Source: Bacteroidales bacterium UBA1192 (lineage in GTDB: Bacteria > Bacteroidota > Bacteroidia > Bacteroidales > Bacteroidaceae). From it: DNA of 64,000 nt. Below, one piece after another: positions 8,789 to 18,286 of this stretch. The position numbers and the translations under genes are program-made. The notes beneath the pieces are model-generated. The model was not told the DNA's origin. It made no database searches and saw only the letters and a list, made by a program, of their open reading frames with translations. Location of the stretch: the NCBI GenBank assembly GCA_002310175.1, contig DBYG01000067.1:25128-89127 (forward strand), written 5' to 3'. The first letter of the stretch is position 1. Every line of letters starts with the position of its first letter.

Positions 8789-9583
8789 ATGAAGGATTTG
8801 ACAGGGAGAAAAATACTAATGATATTCATTCCGGCCTTGATAGGATGTCTGACCTGTTTTTCGGGCGTGCCTGTTCCAAGTGTTAAACTCACATTGATAA
8901 CGGTTTCCAATGACACAACATATATCAATCCCGGGGAATCCGGCTCAGAATCATATACTGTACCACTCAAGGTGGAGTTCAGTTCCTCTATTGTTTCATA
9001 TGACGGGAAAGAGTACATTTTGTTTCCGGAGTGGCAGGTCCTAAGGACATATACTGACGGTGAAATGTCAAAATCGGAAAACTACCTCAAGCGTCAGGAG
9101 AGCAATACTGAATTTGAATTTACGGACTGGGGTAATTTCCAGGTATCCTTTTCCTGGTCTTATAGAGAGAAGGACTCTCTGAACACAATTCCTGGTTATG
9201 AGATAGCTCCCATGAGTTTTGTCATAGATGATTCGGAAGTAAAGCTTTTCAACGCTTTCTCACCCAATGAGGACGGAATAAACGATGACTATCGTATTTA
9301 TGTGCGTTCCATAGCAAGGCTTGAGATAGCTATTTTCAACCGCTGGGGACAGTTGATTAAAAGTATTTCAGGAAAGACAGAGGATATCCTTACCGCAGAA
9401 GATGAGGCGACGCGTGATGCTGACGGTGGTTATCTTATAAACTGTTGGGACGGAAAACATAACGGCAAGGTTGTAAGTGACGGTGTATATTTCATTAATG
9501 TTAAGGCTGTGGGTGCCGGAGGTAAGGTATATGAAAGGAGAGCCGACATAAACGTATTGACAGGGACCGGTATACGGATGTGA
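8789..9583 (+). CDS. Secreted protein with type B type IX sorting domain (CHU_C)
   Basis: A 264-residue secreted protein. Its last 90 residues are a gliding-motility-associated C-terminal domain. Key pieces are FNAFSPNEDGINDDYRIY, then IFNRWGQLI, then NCWDGKHNG and SDGVYFINVKAVG. This is the type B sorting signal for type IX secretion, so the product should cross the outer membrane or stay on the cell surface. The N-terminal portion after the signal is beta-rich without a recognisable catalytic domain. uvrA starts 4 bases after the stop, an unusual partner that may share this promoter. Confidence 0.85.
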   Translation: MKDLTGRKILMIFIPALIGCLTCFSGVPVPSVKLTLITVSNDTTYINPGESGSESYTVPLKVEFSSSIVSYDGKEYILFPEWQVLRTYTDGEMSKSENYLKRQESNTEFEFTDWGNFQVSFSWSYREKDSLNTIPGYEIAPMSFVIDDSEVKLFNAFSPNEDGINDDYRIYVRSIARLEIAIFNRWGQLIKSISGKTEDILTAEDEATRDADGGYLINCWDGKHNGKVVSDGVYFINVKAVGAGGKVYERRADINVLTGTGIRM

Positions 9584-9587
9584 TGGA

Positions 9588-12449
9588 ATGGATAAAAGCA
9601 GAATTATTGTAACAGGTGCCAGGTCCAACAACCTGAAGAACATAGATGTTGAGATCCCGCATAAATCACTGACCGTGGTAACGGGCCTGAGCGGAAGCGG
9701 TAAGTCTTCACTTGCATTTGATACGATATATGCTGAAGGTCAGCGTCGTTATATTGAGACCTTCTCTGCATATGCGAGGAATTTTCTGGGTAATCTGCAA
9801 CGTCCTGATGTGGATCGTATTACCGGACTTAGCCCGGTAATCTCAATTGAACAGAAAACGACCAATCGTAATCCGCGCTCAACTGTTGGTACTGTTACGG
9901 AAGTATATGATTATCTGAGACTTTTGTTTGCACGCGCAGGTGAAGCCTATTCCTATTTGAGCGGAGAGAAGATGGTCAAGTTCACTGAGGAGCAGATAGT
10001 GAACCTTATTACTACTGACTATGAGGGGCAGCGAATATACATTCTGGCTCCGCTGGTGCGCAACCGCAAGGGCCATTACAAGGAACTGTTTGAAAATATC
10101 CGCCGCAAGGGTTACATAAATGTTCGTGTAGATGGTGAAATACGTGAGGTCAAACCCGGTATGAAACTGGATCGCTACCGCAACCATAGTTTAGAGGTGG
10201 TTGTCGAGAAACTTGTAGTGAATGAAAAATATCACCATCGCCTGACAGACAGTGTGGCGTTGGCCATGAAGCAGGGTGACGGACTGATGATGGTTCTTTC
10301 CATGCCTCAGGAGACTATTCCAGGTCGTCAGGAGCAGGGTGTGCTCAAACACTACAGCAAACGTTTGATGTGTCCCTCAACAGGCATTTCTTATCATGAT
10401 CCCGCGCCGCATAACTTCTCTTTCAACTCACCACAGGGTTTTTGTCCAAAGTGCAAAGGACTGGGTTACATTTCAGCGGTTGATGAGGACAAGGTGCTGC
10501 CAGATCGCTCACTATCTGTCAGAAAAGGTGCGATAGCTCCATTGGGGCCATTTAAAAATACACTTATATTCAGACAGATAACTGCTCTGCTCAATAAATA
10601 TGACTATACACTTGATACCCCTATTTCGGAAATGTCCGGTGATGTCATAGACGAACTCCTGAACGGCAGTGATGAACGCATAAAGGTGCAGATTACCGGC
10701 ATTAACAGTGAGGCCGATGCCGTGTTCATGGAGTATGAAGGCGTGGTCAAGTACGTGCGCTCGCTACAGCAGCAGACTGACCTGACGGCGGCCGAGCAGA
10801 AGTGGGCCGACCAGTTTGCCGTGACACGTGTATGCCCGGAGTGCGGCGGTGCCCGGTTGAACCGCGAGGCTCTGAATTTCCGCATAGACGGAAAGAACAT
10901 ATATGAACTGGCATCGATGGATATTCAGGACCTGTACGAATGGGCATGCAATGTAGAGTCCCGCCTGGGAGAGCGCCAGCGGACGATTGCATCGGAAATA
11001 CTGAAGGAGATACGTACCCGCCTGCATTTCATGCTCGATGTCGGGCTGGACTATCTGTCGCTCAACCGTCCGGCGGAGTCATTGTCCGGTGGTGAGGAGC
11101 AGCGTATCCGTCTGGCCACACAGATAGGTTCCAAACTGGTAAATGTACTGTATATCCTTGATGAGCCCAGCATCGGACTTCATCAGCGTGACAATGTAAG
11201 GCTTATCGAGTCTTTGAAGCAATTGCGCGATACAGGTAACACTGTCATGGTGGTGGAGCATGACCGTGACATGATGCTGGCCGCTGACTGGATTATTGAC
11301 CTGGGTCCGCGTGCCGGACGAAAGGGTGGCGAAGTGGTGTTCCAGGGTACTGTACCGCAGCTTTTGGAAAAAGATACGCTTACTGCCGGTTATCTGAACG
11401 GGAAACTGGATACTGCCGACGGCAACCTTTCCGGACGTCGTCAGGGAAACGGGCAGAGCATCGTTCTGCGTGGCTGCCGCGGCAACAACCTTAAGAATAT
11501 GGATGTGGAATTTCCGCTGGGCAAGCTTATCTGCGTGACGGGTGTATCAGGCAGCGGAAAGTCAACACTTGTAAATGAAACCCTGCAACCCATACTTTCA
11601 CAAAAGTTCTACCGTTCGCTGAAAGAACCGCTTGCATACGATTCTGCAGAGGGTGTTGAATTTATAGATAAGGTGGTGGATGTGGACCAGTCGCCCATAG
11701 GACGCTCCCCGCGTTCCAACCCGGCGACATATACCGGCGTGTTCAGCGACATACGCCAGCTCTTTGTGGAGTTGCCGGAGTCAAGAATCCGTGCCTACAA
11801 GCCGGGACGTTTCTCTTTCAACGTATCGGGAGGCCGATGCGAGGCCTGCGGCGGCAACGGCTACAAGACCATTGAGATGAATTTCCTGCCCGATGTGATG
11901 GTGCCTTGCGAGGTGTGCTACGGCAAGCGCTACAACCGCGAGACTTTAGAGGTGCGTTATAAGGGCAAGTCGATAGCCGATATCCTGGACATGACCATCA
12001 ATATGGCTGTGGAGTTCTTCGAGAATGTGCCCAACATACTGAACAAGATAAAGGTCCTACAAGATGTAGGTCTGGGATATCTCAAGCTGGGCCAGCCATC
12101 AACCACGATTTCAGGAGGTGAGAGCCAGCGCGTGAAACTGGCTACGGAACTCTCCAAACGCGATACTGGCCGCACATTATACATTTTGGACGAGCCTACC
12201 ACTGGCCTGCACTTTGAGGATATCCGTGTTTTGATGAACGTACTCAACCGCCTGGTTGACAAGGGCAACACTGTAATCGTGATTGAACACAACATGGATG
12301 TAATCAAGCAGGCCGACTGGATCATTGACATCGGACCTGAAGGAGGACGTGGTGGCGGTATGATAGTTGCCCAAGGCACACCCGAGCAGGTAGCCGCCTC
12401 AGGCAAAGGCTACACCTCAAAGTTCCTCGCCGAGGAACTCTCCCGCTAA
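9588..12449 (+). CDS. uvrA: UvrABC excinuclease subunit A
   Basis: This is the damage-sensing ATPase of nucleotide excision repair. It has two ABC modules. The first Walker A is GLSGSGKS near residue 35 and its signature LSGGEEQR near residue 500. The second Walker A is GVSGSGKST near residue 652 and its signature ISGGESQR near residue 845. Zinc-binding pairs CPKCKG (about 287), CPECGG (about 415) and CEACGG/CEVCYG (about 750-775) are present. The length (953 aa) is normal. The stop codon lies within the palindromic repeat shared with two other junctions in this window. Confidence 0.98.
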   Translation: MDKSRIIVTGARSNNLKNIDVEIPHKSLTVVTGLSGSGKSSLAFDTIYAEGQRRYIETFSAYARNFLGNLQRPDVDRITGLSPVISIEQKTTNRNPRSTVGTVTEVYDYLRLLFARAGEAYSYLSGEKMVKFTEEQIVNLITTDYEGQRIYILAPLVRNRKGHYKELFENIRRKGYINVRVDGEIREVKPGMKLDRYRNHSLEVVVEKLVVNEKYHHRLTDSVALAMKQGDGLMMVLSMPQETIPGRQEQGVLKHYSKRLMCPSTGISYHDPAPHNFSFNSPQGFCPKCKGLGYISAVDEDKVLPDRSLSVRKGAIAPLGPFKNTLIFRQITALLNKYDYTLDTPISEMSGDVIDELLNGSDERIKVQITGINSEADAVFMEYEGVVKYVRSLQQQTDLTAAEQKWADQFAVTRVCPECGGARLNREALNFRIDGKNIYELASMDIQDLYEWACNVESRLGERQRTIASEILKEIRTRLHFMLDVGLDYLSLNRPAESLSGGEEQRIRLATQIGSKLVNVLYILDEPSIGLHQRDNVRLIESLKQLRDTGNTVMVVEHDRDMMLAADWIIDLGPRAGRKGGEVVFQGTVPQLLEKDTLTAGYLNGKLDTADGNLSGRRQGNGQSIVLRGCRGNNLKNMDVEFPLGKLICVTGVSGSGKSTLVNETLQPILSQKFYRSLKEPLAYDSAEGVEFIDKVVDVDQSPIGRSPRSNPATYTGVFSDIRQLFVELPESRIRAYKPGRFSFNVSGGRCEACGGNGYKTIEMNFLPDVMVPCEVCYGKRYNRETLEVRYKGKSIADILDMTINMAVEFFENVPNILNKIKVLQDVGLGYLKLGQPSTTISGGESQRVKLATELSKRDTGRTLYILDEPTTGLHFEDIRVLMNVLNRLVDKGNTVIVIEHNMDVIKQADWIIDIGPEGGRGGGMIVAQGTPEQVAASGKGYTSKFLAEELSR

Positions 12450-12501
12450 AATGATACAATTGGGCCTATACAATTGACCTGTCCCCCTTTTGTATCATTT
12501 T
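12448..12501. repeat. Convergent-junction palindrome, copy 1
   Basis: AAAATGATACAA (12448-12459) is a perfect inverted match to TTGTATCATTTT (12490-12501). The centre holds GGGCC and a C5 run. Stop codons of both flanking genes lie inside it. Related copies are at 17277-17317 and 49705-49747. It may act as a bidirectional terminator. Confidence 0.8.
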
Positions 12502-13496
12502 ACCTTGATGGTCTCTTTTGTGCCGGCTCCATGGAGAGTTATGTTGTAGATGCCGGAACCAGAATCGGGCCTGGGGAAGGAGATTTGCTCCGATGCCTGG
12601 GCTGTGCCGATAAGTCGGCCGTCCATACCTGTAACAGATACGTTCTCACCGGATTTTGCATCAGACACCATCACGTTGATTACCTGGTCCGTACTGTTTA
12701 CACTCATGCGTGCGCTTACTCTACCGATTGCCTGAACAGAACTTGTTTGGGGATTGATAAGGTACATTCCGTAATGATATTCCGTGCAGTAATCATCTTT
12801 GCGCCCGACCAGCTCCAAGGTTGACATGTAGAGCATTCCGTCTATTCTGGCAATGTAATATCCTGTTATTTCCATAGTAAACTGGCCGTGGCTCTTATCA
12901 TCTGGAACTTTGCAATAAGCCAGCTCAGTTCCGTCCTGATTCATGATGCGTATACCCTTGATGACCTTTGTCCTTACCACGTGGCGGTGATATACTCCTT
13001 GGTCGGAATACTTGGAATCATCCTCGGGCGTATCAATGAAATCCACATCGACCAGTATATACTCCCACTTGTTGTCAGTATTGAACAGGTTCTGGCTGAC
13101 AAATATCTTTGATGTGGGGTAATATGAGTTGTCCACGTCACGATAGGCAAAACTGAGCAGGGTGGGCTCATAGCCGGAATTGGTAGCGGTTGAGTAGTCC
13201 AACTCCCAGTTGCTACCATCAGTGGATTTCTGCCAGTAATTGCTTACTGTCTCCGAGTTGACGATATTGATTGAAGCTTTGACATCAGTCTGGCTCCGGG
13301 CAACCATAAGTTCGGCCTGAGTCCTGTTGTCGTGGAAATCATATACAGCCATATAAGCCACACCGTCATTGGTTAGTTCCTTGGGAATGGGCTCAAATCC
13401 GCCACCGCTCATACGGTCAATCATAATCACATTCTGTGAACTGGCCTGCATACATAATGCCAACAACACCATAACAGTTAATGTTATATTTCTCAT
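12495..13496 (-). CDS. Secreted protein with type A type IX sorting domain
   Basis: A 333-residue protein with a signal peptide (MRNITLTVMVLLALCMQASS). The C-terminal 70 residues fit a type A type IX sorting domain: a beta sandwich with VSVTGMDGRLIGTA and SGIYNITLHG and a Lys-rich end. The middle is beta-rich with many Asp/Tyr residues and no recognised enzyme motif; a repeat or adhesin role is possible. It is divergent from the sensor-kinase gene and convergent with uvrA. The function is unknown, and the sorting-domain call is moderately firm. Confidence 0.7.
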   Translation of the reverse strand: MRNITLTVMVLLALCMQASSQNVIMIDRMSGGGFEPIPKELTNDGVAYMAVYDFHDNRTQAELMVARSQTDVKASINIVNSETVSNYWQKSTDGSNWELDYSTATNSGYEPTLLSFAYRDVDNSYYPTSKIFVSQNLFNTDNKWEYILVDVDFIDTPEDDSKYSDQGVYHRHVVRTKVIKGIRIMNQDGTELAYCKVPDDKSHGQFTMEITGYYIARIDGMLYMSTLELVGRKDDYCTEYHYGMYLINPQTSSVQAIGRVSARMSVNSTDQVINVMVSDAKSGENVSVTGMDGRLIGTAQASEQISFPRPDSGSGIYNITLHGAGTKETIKVK

Positions 13497-13632
13497 AATT
13501 CAAGTTTTTGGTTATGGCAAAAGTATACATATGTCCGATTTGGGATGTGGTGGAATCCGCCACATCAAGTGAGGTGAAGTTATGGTTGTCTTGTAAAAAA
13601 CATTGACTATCTTAGCGAACTCTAATGTGTAT

Positions 13633-16608
13633 ATGGGCAGATACATTTTGACATTCCTGATATTGCTCTGCACCTGCGGCATGCTGCCGGTCAGGGGTGC
13701 TGTACCGCGTTTCATGAATTATACATCGGCCGATGGTCTGAGTTCCAACACCGTGCTTTCTATAATTCAGGACCATGACGGATTTTTATGGATAGGTACT
13801 ACAAATGGACTAAACAGGTTTGACGGTTGCACATTCAAGGTTTACAAACGGTCCGATGGCTTATCGGACAACCAGATCAACGCCTTGGAGGCCGATAACG
13901 CCGGCCGGCTGTGGATAGGTACCTCCAGAGGCCTGTGCCTGATGGAGGGGCAGGAGATAAGGGTAATCCGCAACGACGGTTATGTAAGGGCGCTTCTTTG
14001 TGATACTGAAGGATATCTGTGGGTGACATACAATGACTGGAGAATAGAGAAGATTGACATATCTGATGAGACTTTCCCGGTTGTGGCCCAGTCATCATAC
14101 GGCTCAGGTCTGGTAGAAGGGGATTACTATTACAACCAGTTGTATGCCGATGCCAATGGCGATATATGGATAGGCGGACGTCTGGTAGCCGGTAAGAAGA
14201 TTATTGACCGTAAGACAGCACAGTTGCAGGAATATGAGGGGAGCATATGTATAGGCAGTTTCGCTCCCGGCATGAACGGTGGGCTGATTGCGTTCAATGA
14301 CTTTACCGGCAAGTTGCAGACGTTTGACGGAGCCCGGTTCGTTGACATCGGCCCCATGCCTGTGGCGCACTGCCGCCTTCTCAGAGACAGACTGGGGCGT
14401 CTTTGGGCTGCAGGATATGGCGGAATTACGATTGTTGATGAGGATGATCCCATAAAGAGTGAGGTGTTCCGGCACGAAACATCGGACCCCTTCTCGCCCG
14501 GTCCTTCAGAGTATTACTGCGTGCTCCAAGACATACAGGGAAACATCTGGTTTGGAGGCGACAAAGGCATCGCGGTTCATACCCGCATTATGGACATAGT
14601 TGAGAACCACCTTCAGGGTGAAAACATAACCGCATTGCTGGAGGCAAGTGACGGCCGGATGTGGGTGGGCACCAAAGAGGCGAACGTGACAAGCCTGTAT
14701 GAGGACAGCCAAGGGTGTATCTACACCGGATACTGGGAATTAGGCAATGGGTTTGACAGGTTTGACCCCTCTACAGGACTTACACGCAGGTATGTGCTGC
14801 GCGGTGAGATACTGCCTCTGCAGGGTAAGGTCTATTCGGGTGACCTTATAGGCGCCAACTGGTACAGTGCTTTCCTAGAGGACAGCCGGGGCAACTTCTG
14901 GTGTATTACATGGGAGGGTTACGGACTCAATCTGTTTGACCGCAGCAAAGGGGAGTTCCTGCCTCCCCGGTGGCTCAGTCCATTCAAAAGACCTACTCCC
15001 GATATGGACAGTCCAACCTATGTCAGTTCCCGTCTGGGCAGTTGTGCCATTGAGGACAGCAAGGGCAGGCTATACTATGGTACCACTTTTGCGGGTCTGA
15101 ACATAATTGACCCTGATACAAGGCTTGTCAGGAAATACATCATCGATGATTATATTACCGATATGGCCAAGACTCCCGATGACCGGGTCTATGCAGGTAC
15201 TCGCCGCGGACTGTTTGTACTCAGTGACGGTGACAGCACGGGTTGGATGGCTGACGGCATGAATATTAATAGTGTTGAGACCGACAGCAACGGACGTATC
15301 TGGGCCGGAACAGATGAGGGCCTGATATTTGTAGATACCGACTCCACCTGCGGAAAGGTCCCGGCGTGGATAGGTATATCGCAGGATATATTCAGTGAGA
15401 GGGTTTCATGCCCGCTTCACGATGGCTCCCTTGCATTTGGCGGAAGCTCAGGGTATGACACATTCAACCCCGATACCCTGCTGGCAATGAACTCTGGCTT
15501 ACAGCTGAGAATACATGATTTCGGCCTTGAAGGCAGGCATCTGCAACTGTCGTTCTCAGTTATGGATATCCCTATAGGGCGTCATGTTGAATACAGGTAC
15601 AAACTTGAAGGGTATGACACAGAGTGGCTTCCTGCTACATGGCAGCAGGCTAAGGTCAACTACTCCGGACTTATTCCGGGCCGATATATGCTCAAAGTGG
15701 AGTGTACAGATGTTTTTGGCCGATGGGAGCATGGAGGCGAGCTCTCACTTCCCATATTCATTCGGCCTCCGTTGCTGCTCAGATGGCCTTTCATAATACT
15801 CTATCTGTTGGTTGCAGGAAGCCTTCTGTGGCTATTCGTATGGCTCAGGGAACGTAATCTGAGGAATGAAAAGGCCAGGCTGGAAGAGGCCGTGAATATT
15901 AAGACCTCAGAGCTTAGAGCTGAGATAGAGACCCGTAACCGTTTTTTCTCGATTATATCACATGACCTTAAGAATCCGGTGACAGGGGTTGCACAGCTGG
16001 CATCGCAATTATCGGCCAATATTGAAACATTGGATCACGAATCGCTAAAAAGCGGAGTGGACACCCTGCGTGATGTCACCAACAGCACGCGGGACATGCT
16101 TGAGGACCTGTTGCTTTGGGCCGTTAGCCAGAATGATATGATCAAGGCCGAAATCCAAGAGTTTCCGCTGGATGAGATAGTAAGCCGTTCTCTGTCAAAT
16201 GTCAGTGATCGTGCAAGAACCAAAGGTGTAGATATAGAGAAACAAATACCTGACGGTCTGATGGTGTCATGTGACCGCCAACTGCTGGTAACCGTACTCA
16301 GGAACATTCTGGAGAATGCGGTCAAGTATTCATATCCTGGCGGAACGGTAACGGTTCTGGCGGTGGCTGGTGGATTGGCTACTGAGATATCGGTCAATGA
16401 CCAGGGACCCGGAATAAGTCAGGAAAAGCTGGATGACCTGTTCAGGATAGATAAGATGCATTCAACTGAGGGTACCCAGGGAGAGAAAGGCACTGGATTG
16501 GGACTGATTATCTCACGTGAACTTTTGCTCAGGATGGGTGCGGGGATATCGGTCAGAAATATTCCTGAAGGAGGATGCTCAATCACTATAATTCTTAAAA
16601 ACCAATAA
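13633..16608 (+). CDS. Beta-propeller sensor histidine kinase
   Basis: A membrane sensor of about 991 residues. It has a signal or anchor segment, then repeated Reg_prop blades (GFLWIGTTNGLNRF, GRLWIGTSRGL and later copies) forming a periplasmic propeller, a Y_Y_Y-type domain (YRYKLEGYDTEW), and one transmembrane helix near residue 720. A HisKA domain with phospho-acceptor His777 in SHDLKNPV and a HATPase domain (NILENAVKYS, DQGPGIS, GTGLGL) follow. There is no receiver or HTH, so unlike most propeller kinases in this phylum it is not a hybrid. The regulator starts 1 base after its stop. The start at 13633 is preferred to an upstream in-frame codon because it opens directly into the signal segment. 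Confidence 0.92.
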   Translation: MGRYILTFLILLCTCGMLPVRGAVPRFMNYTSADGLSSNTVLSIIQDHDGFLWIGTTNGLNRFDGCTFKVYKRSDGLSDNQINALEADNAGRLWIGTSRGLCLMEGQEIRVIRNDGYVRALLCDTEGYLWVTYNDWRIEKIDISDETFPVVAQSSYGSGLVEGDYYYNQLYADANGDIWIGGRLVAGKKIIDRKTAQLQEYEGSICIGSFAPGMNGGLIAFNDFTGKLQTFDGARFVDIGPMPVAHCRLLRDRLGRLWAAGYGGITIVDEDDPIKSEVFRHETSDPFSPGPSEYYCVLQDIQGNIWFGGDKGIAVHTRIMDIVENHLQGENITALLEASDGRMWVGTKEANVTSLYEDSQGCIYTGYWELGNGFDRFDPSTGLTRRYVLRGEILPLQGKVYSGDLIGANWYSAFLEDSRGNFWCITWEGYGLNLFDRSKGEFLPPRWLSPFKRPTPDMDSPTYVSSRLGSCAIEDSKGRLYYGTTFAGLNIIDPDTRLVRKYIIDDYITDMAKTPDDRVYAGTRRGLFVLSDGDSTGWMADGMNINSVETDSNGRIWAGTDEGLIFVDTDSTCGKVPAWIGISQDIFSERVSCPLHDGSLAFGGSSGYDTFNPDTLLAMNSGLQLRIHDFGLEGRHLQLSFSVMDIPIGRHVEYRYKLEGYDTEWLPATWQQAKVNYSGLIPGRYMLKVECTDVFGRWEHGGELSLPIFIRPPLLLRWPFIILYLLVAGSLLWLFVWLRERNLRNEKARLEEAVNIKTSELRAEIETRNRFFSIISHDLKNPVTGVAQLASQLSANIETLDHESLKSGVDTLRDVTNSTRDMLEDLLLWAVSQNDMIKAEIQEFPLDEIVSRSLSNVSDRARTKGVDIEKQIPDGLMVSCDRQLLVTVLRNILENAVKYSYPGGTVTVLAVAGGLATEISVNDQGPGISQEKLDDLFRIDKMHSTEGTQGEKGTGLGLIISRELLLRMGAGISVRNIPEGGCSITIILKNQ

Positions 16609-16609
16609 T

Positions 16610-17278
16610 ATGGCTCAGACAAAGAAGATACTTCTGGTAGACGACTCGCAGATTTTCCTCATGGGACTCAGAATGGCGTTCCAGACTGCTGATTGGGTGC
16701 ATGAGATATTTGAGGCACGGAATTCCGATCAGGCACTCAAAATGCTGGAGTTGCATGGCGACATAAACCTGGCAATAATTGATGTCTGCCTTGAAAAGAG
16801 AGCCGACGGACTGGAACTTATACGTCAGGTCAAGGATAAGTATCCGTCTGTCAAGACGCTTGTGCTGTCACAATACAAGAATCCGGATTTTATCTGCCGG
16901 GCAATTGTATCGGGCGCATATGCATATATCGCCAAAGACTCAGAAGCCGATGTTATAGTAACGGCATCAAAGAATGTGGCCGACGGCTGCTGCATATTCT
17001 TTGGTGACACTATCTCCAAGGAAATACTTTCCAAACTGTTTGGAAATGCCGATAACATCAGGGCCGGAAAGCCACATCAGCTCTCGGCCCAGGAACTGGC
17101 TGTACTTCAGTATGCGGCATCGGGCTACGGCAACTCGCAGATAGCTACCGTGATGAACATATCATCCAACACCGTAGAGAGCTATAAGGAGCGCATCAAG
17201 AACAAGCTGGGCTATAATACTATAATTGAGTGCGTTGCGTTTGCTGTCAGCAATGGGCTGATCAGCTTCAAAGACTAA
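16610..17278 (+). CDS. NarL/LuxR-family response regulator
   Basis: The partner of the preceding kinase. A receiver domain has the acidic pair in LLVDDS, the phospho-acceptor Asp58 in AIIDVCLE, and Lys in AYIAKDS. The C-terminal LuxR-type HTH is LSAQELAVLQYAASGYGNSQ followed by IATVMNISSNTVESYKERIK. It should bind DNA when phosphorylated. The target is unknown; the nearby GH95 gene is about 1 kb away and is one candidate. Its stop lies in palindrome copy 2. Confidence 0.92.
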   Translation: MAQTKKILLVDDSQIFLMGLRMAFQTADWVHEIFEARNSDQALKMLELHGDINLAIIDVCLEKRADGLELIRQVKDKYPSVKTLVLSQYKNPDFICRAIVSGAYAYIAKDSEADVIVTASKNVADGCCIFFGDTISKEILSKLFGNADNIRAGKPHQLSAQELAVLQYAASGYGNSQIATVMNISSNTVESYKERIKNKLGYNTIIECVAFAVSNGLISFKD

Positions 17279-17317
17279 AATGATACAATAGGGGTCAGGC
17301 TCCAATTGTACTATTTT
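17277..17317. repeat. Convergent-junction palindrome, copy 2
   Basis: AAAATGATACAAT (17277-17289) faces ATTGTACTATTTT (17305-17317), with GGGGTCAGGCTCC between them. The first 13 bases equal copy 1. It contains the stop codons of both the response regulator and the DMT transporter. Confidence 0.8.
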
Positions 17318-18201
17318 GATTTGCGGTGGATAGACATAAAGAGTACGGCGGCAAGGCATAGGGTTATACCGATGACCATGCGCTGGGTGATAGGTTCCAG
17401 GAAGAGCAGTGTGCCGATAAGGATGGCGGTTATGGGCTCAAACACTCCCAGGACCGCAGTTCGGGTGGGGCCGATGTAACGGGTGGCGATGGCCAGCATG
17501 AGTAGGGAAATCATGGTTGGGAATACTGCCAGGCCTGTCAGATTGAGAACTGATTTCCAGGTGTTTACTCCATTCATGAATGACACGTCGCTGGTGGGTT
17601 GGTAACAGATGAACAGCGCGGTTCCTACGGCCAGAGCATAGAATGTTAGCGTGTGCTCGGATATGTGGCGGATGCGTGTTGAGCGGTTCACTATTACCAG
17701 ATAGAAAGCGTAACTTAGAGCTGAAAGGGCGGCCAGGATCATTCCCCCTGCATGTAGCGACAGTCTGCCGGAGGGCAGGCTGAGCAGAATAACACCTGCA
17801 AACGTTACGGCAATGGCTATCCAGGTCTGCCATGTGGGGTATGACTTGAGCGCCACCATTATCAGAGCCACGAATATGGGGTAAAGATAGACCAGTGTGG
17901 TGGCCAGTCCGGAGGGTATGAACCTGTAGGATTCAAACAGGAAAAGGCTGCTCAGGGAGAATAGCAGGCCCAGTACCACCAGTAGCCTGAACTCATCGGC
18001 CTTGACGCGGAAGGATTCTCCTTTCAGCTTCATCCACGCTGCCATTATGATTACCGATATAGCATATCGGAAGAACAGCATTGTAGGTATGGAGACACCA
18101 TCAGTCAACAGCGGCTTGGCAAACAGCGGGTTCATTCCGTAGGATACCCCGGCGGCAATACCGGCTATCATGCCTGTCAGACTGTGGTTATCTCTCTTCA
18201 T
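17311..18201 (-). CDS. DMT-superfamily (EamA) transporter
   Basis: About 296 residues with ten hydrophobic helices in two EamA repeats. The first opens with GMIAGIAAGVSYGMNPLFAK and the second with ILAALSALSYAFYLVIVN. The RTAVLGVFEPITAILIGTLL segment near the end is typical. These are inner-membrane exporters of small metabolites; the substrate cannot be read from sequence. An in-frame GTG-side extension reaches 18210, but a TATTTTTG box (18215-18208) overlaps it, so the ATG at 18201 is preferred. The stop lies in the palindrome shared with the regulator. Confidence 0.88.
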   Translation of the reverse strand: MKRDNHSLTGMIAGIAAGVSYGMNPLFAKPLLTDGVSIPTMLFFRYAISVIIMAAWMKLKGESFRVKADEFRLLVVLGLLFSLSSLFLFESYRFIPSGLATTLVYLYPIFVALIMVALKSYPTWQTWIAIAVTFAGVILLSLPSGRLSLHAGGMILAALSALSYAFYLVIVNRSTRIRHISEHTLTFYALAVGTALFICYQPTSDVSFMNGVNTWKSVLNLTGLAVFPTMISLLMLAIATRYIGPTRTAVLGVFEPITAILIGTLLFLEPITQRMVIGITLCLAAVLFMSIHRKSK

Positions 18202-18207
18202 CGGTTG

Positions 18208-18215
18208 CAAAAATA
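18208..18215 (-). promoter_or_regulatory. Candidate -7 element of the DMT gene
   Basis: TATTTTTG on the minus strand, ending 6 bases before the preferred start codon at 18201. The implied leader is almost absent, and no -33 box was found. Confidence 0.35.
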
Positions 18216-18257
18216 CATTTTTTGAGCTTCAGGAGGTAGGATAAACCAAACTTTGCC

Positions 18258-18265
18258 TAAGTTTG
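18258..18265 (+). promoter_or_regulatory. -7 element for the GH95 gene
   Basis: TAAGTTTG matches TAnnTTTG and ends 21 bases before the GH95 start. No clear -33 box was found. Confidence 0.5.
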
Positions 18266-18286
18266 TGACTGAAAAATTTTTCACTT

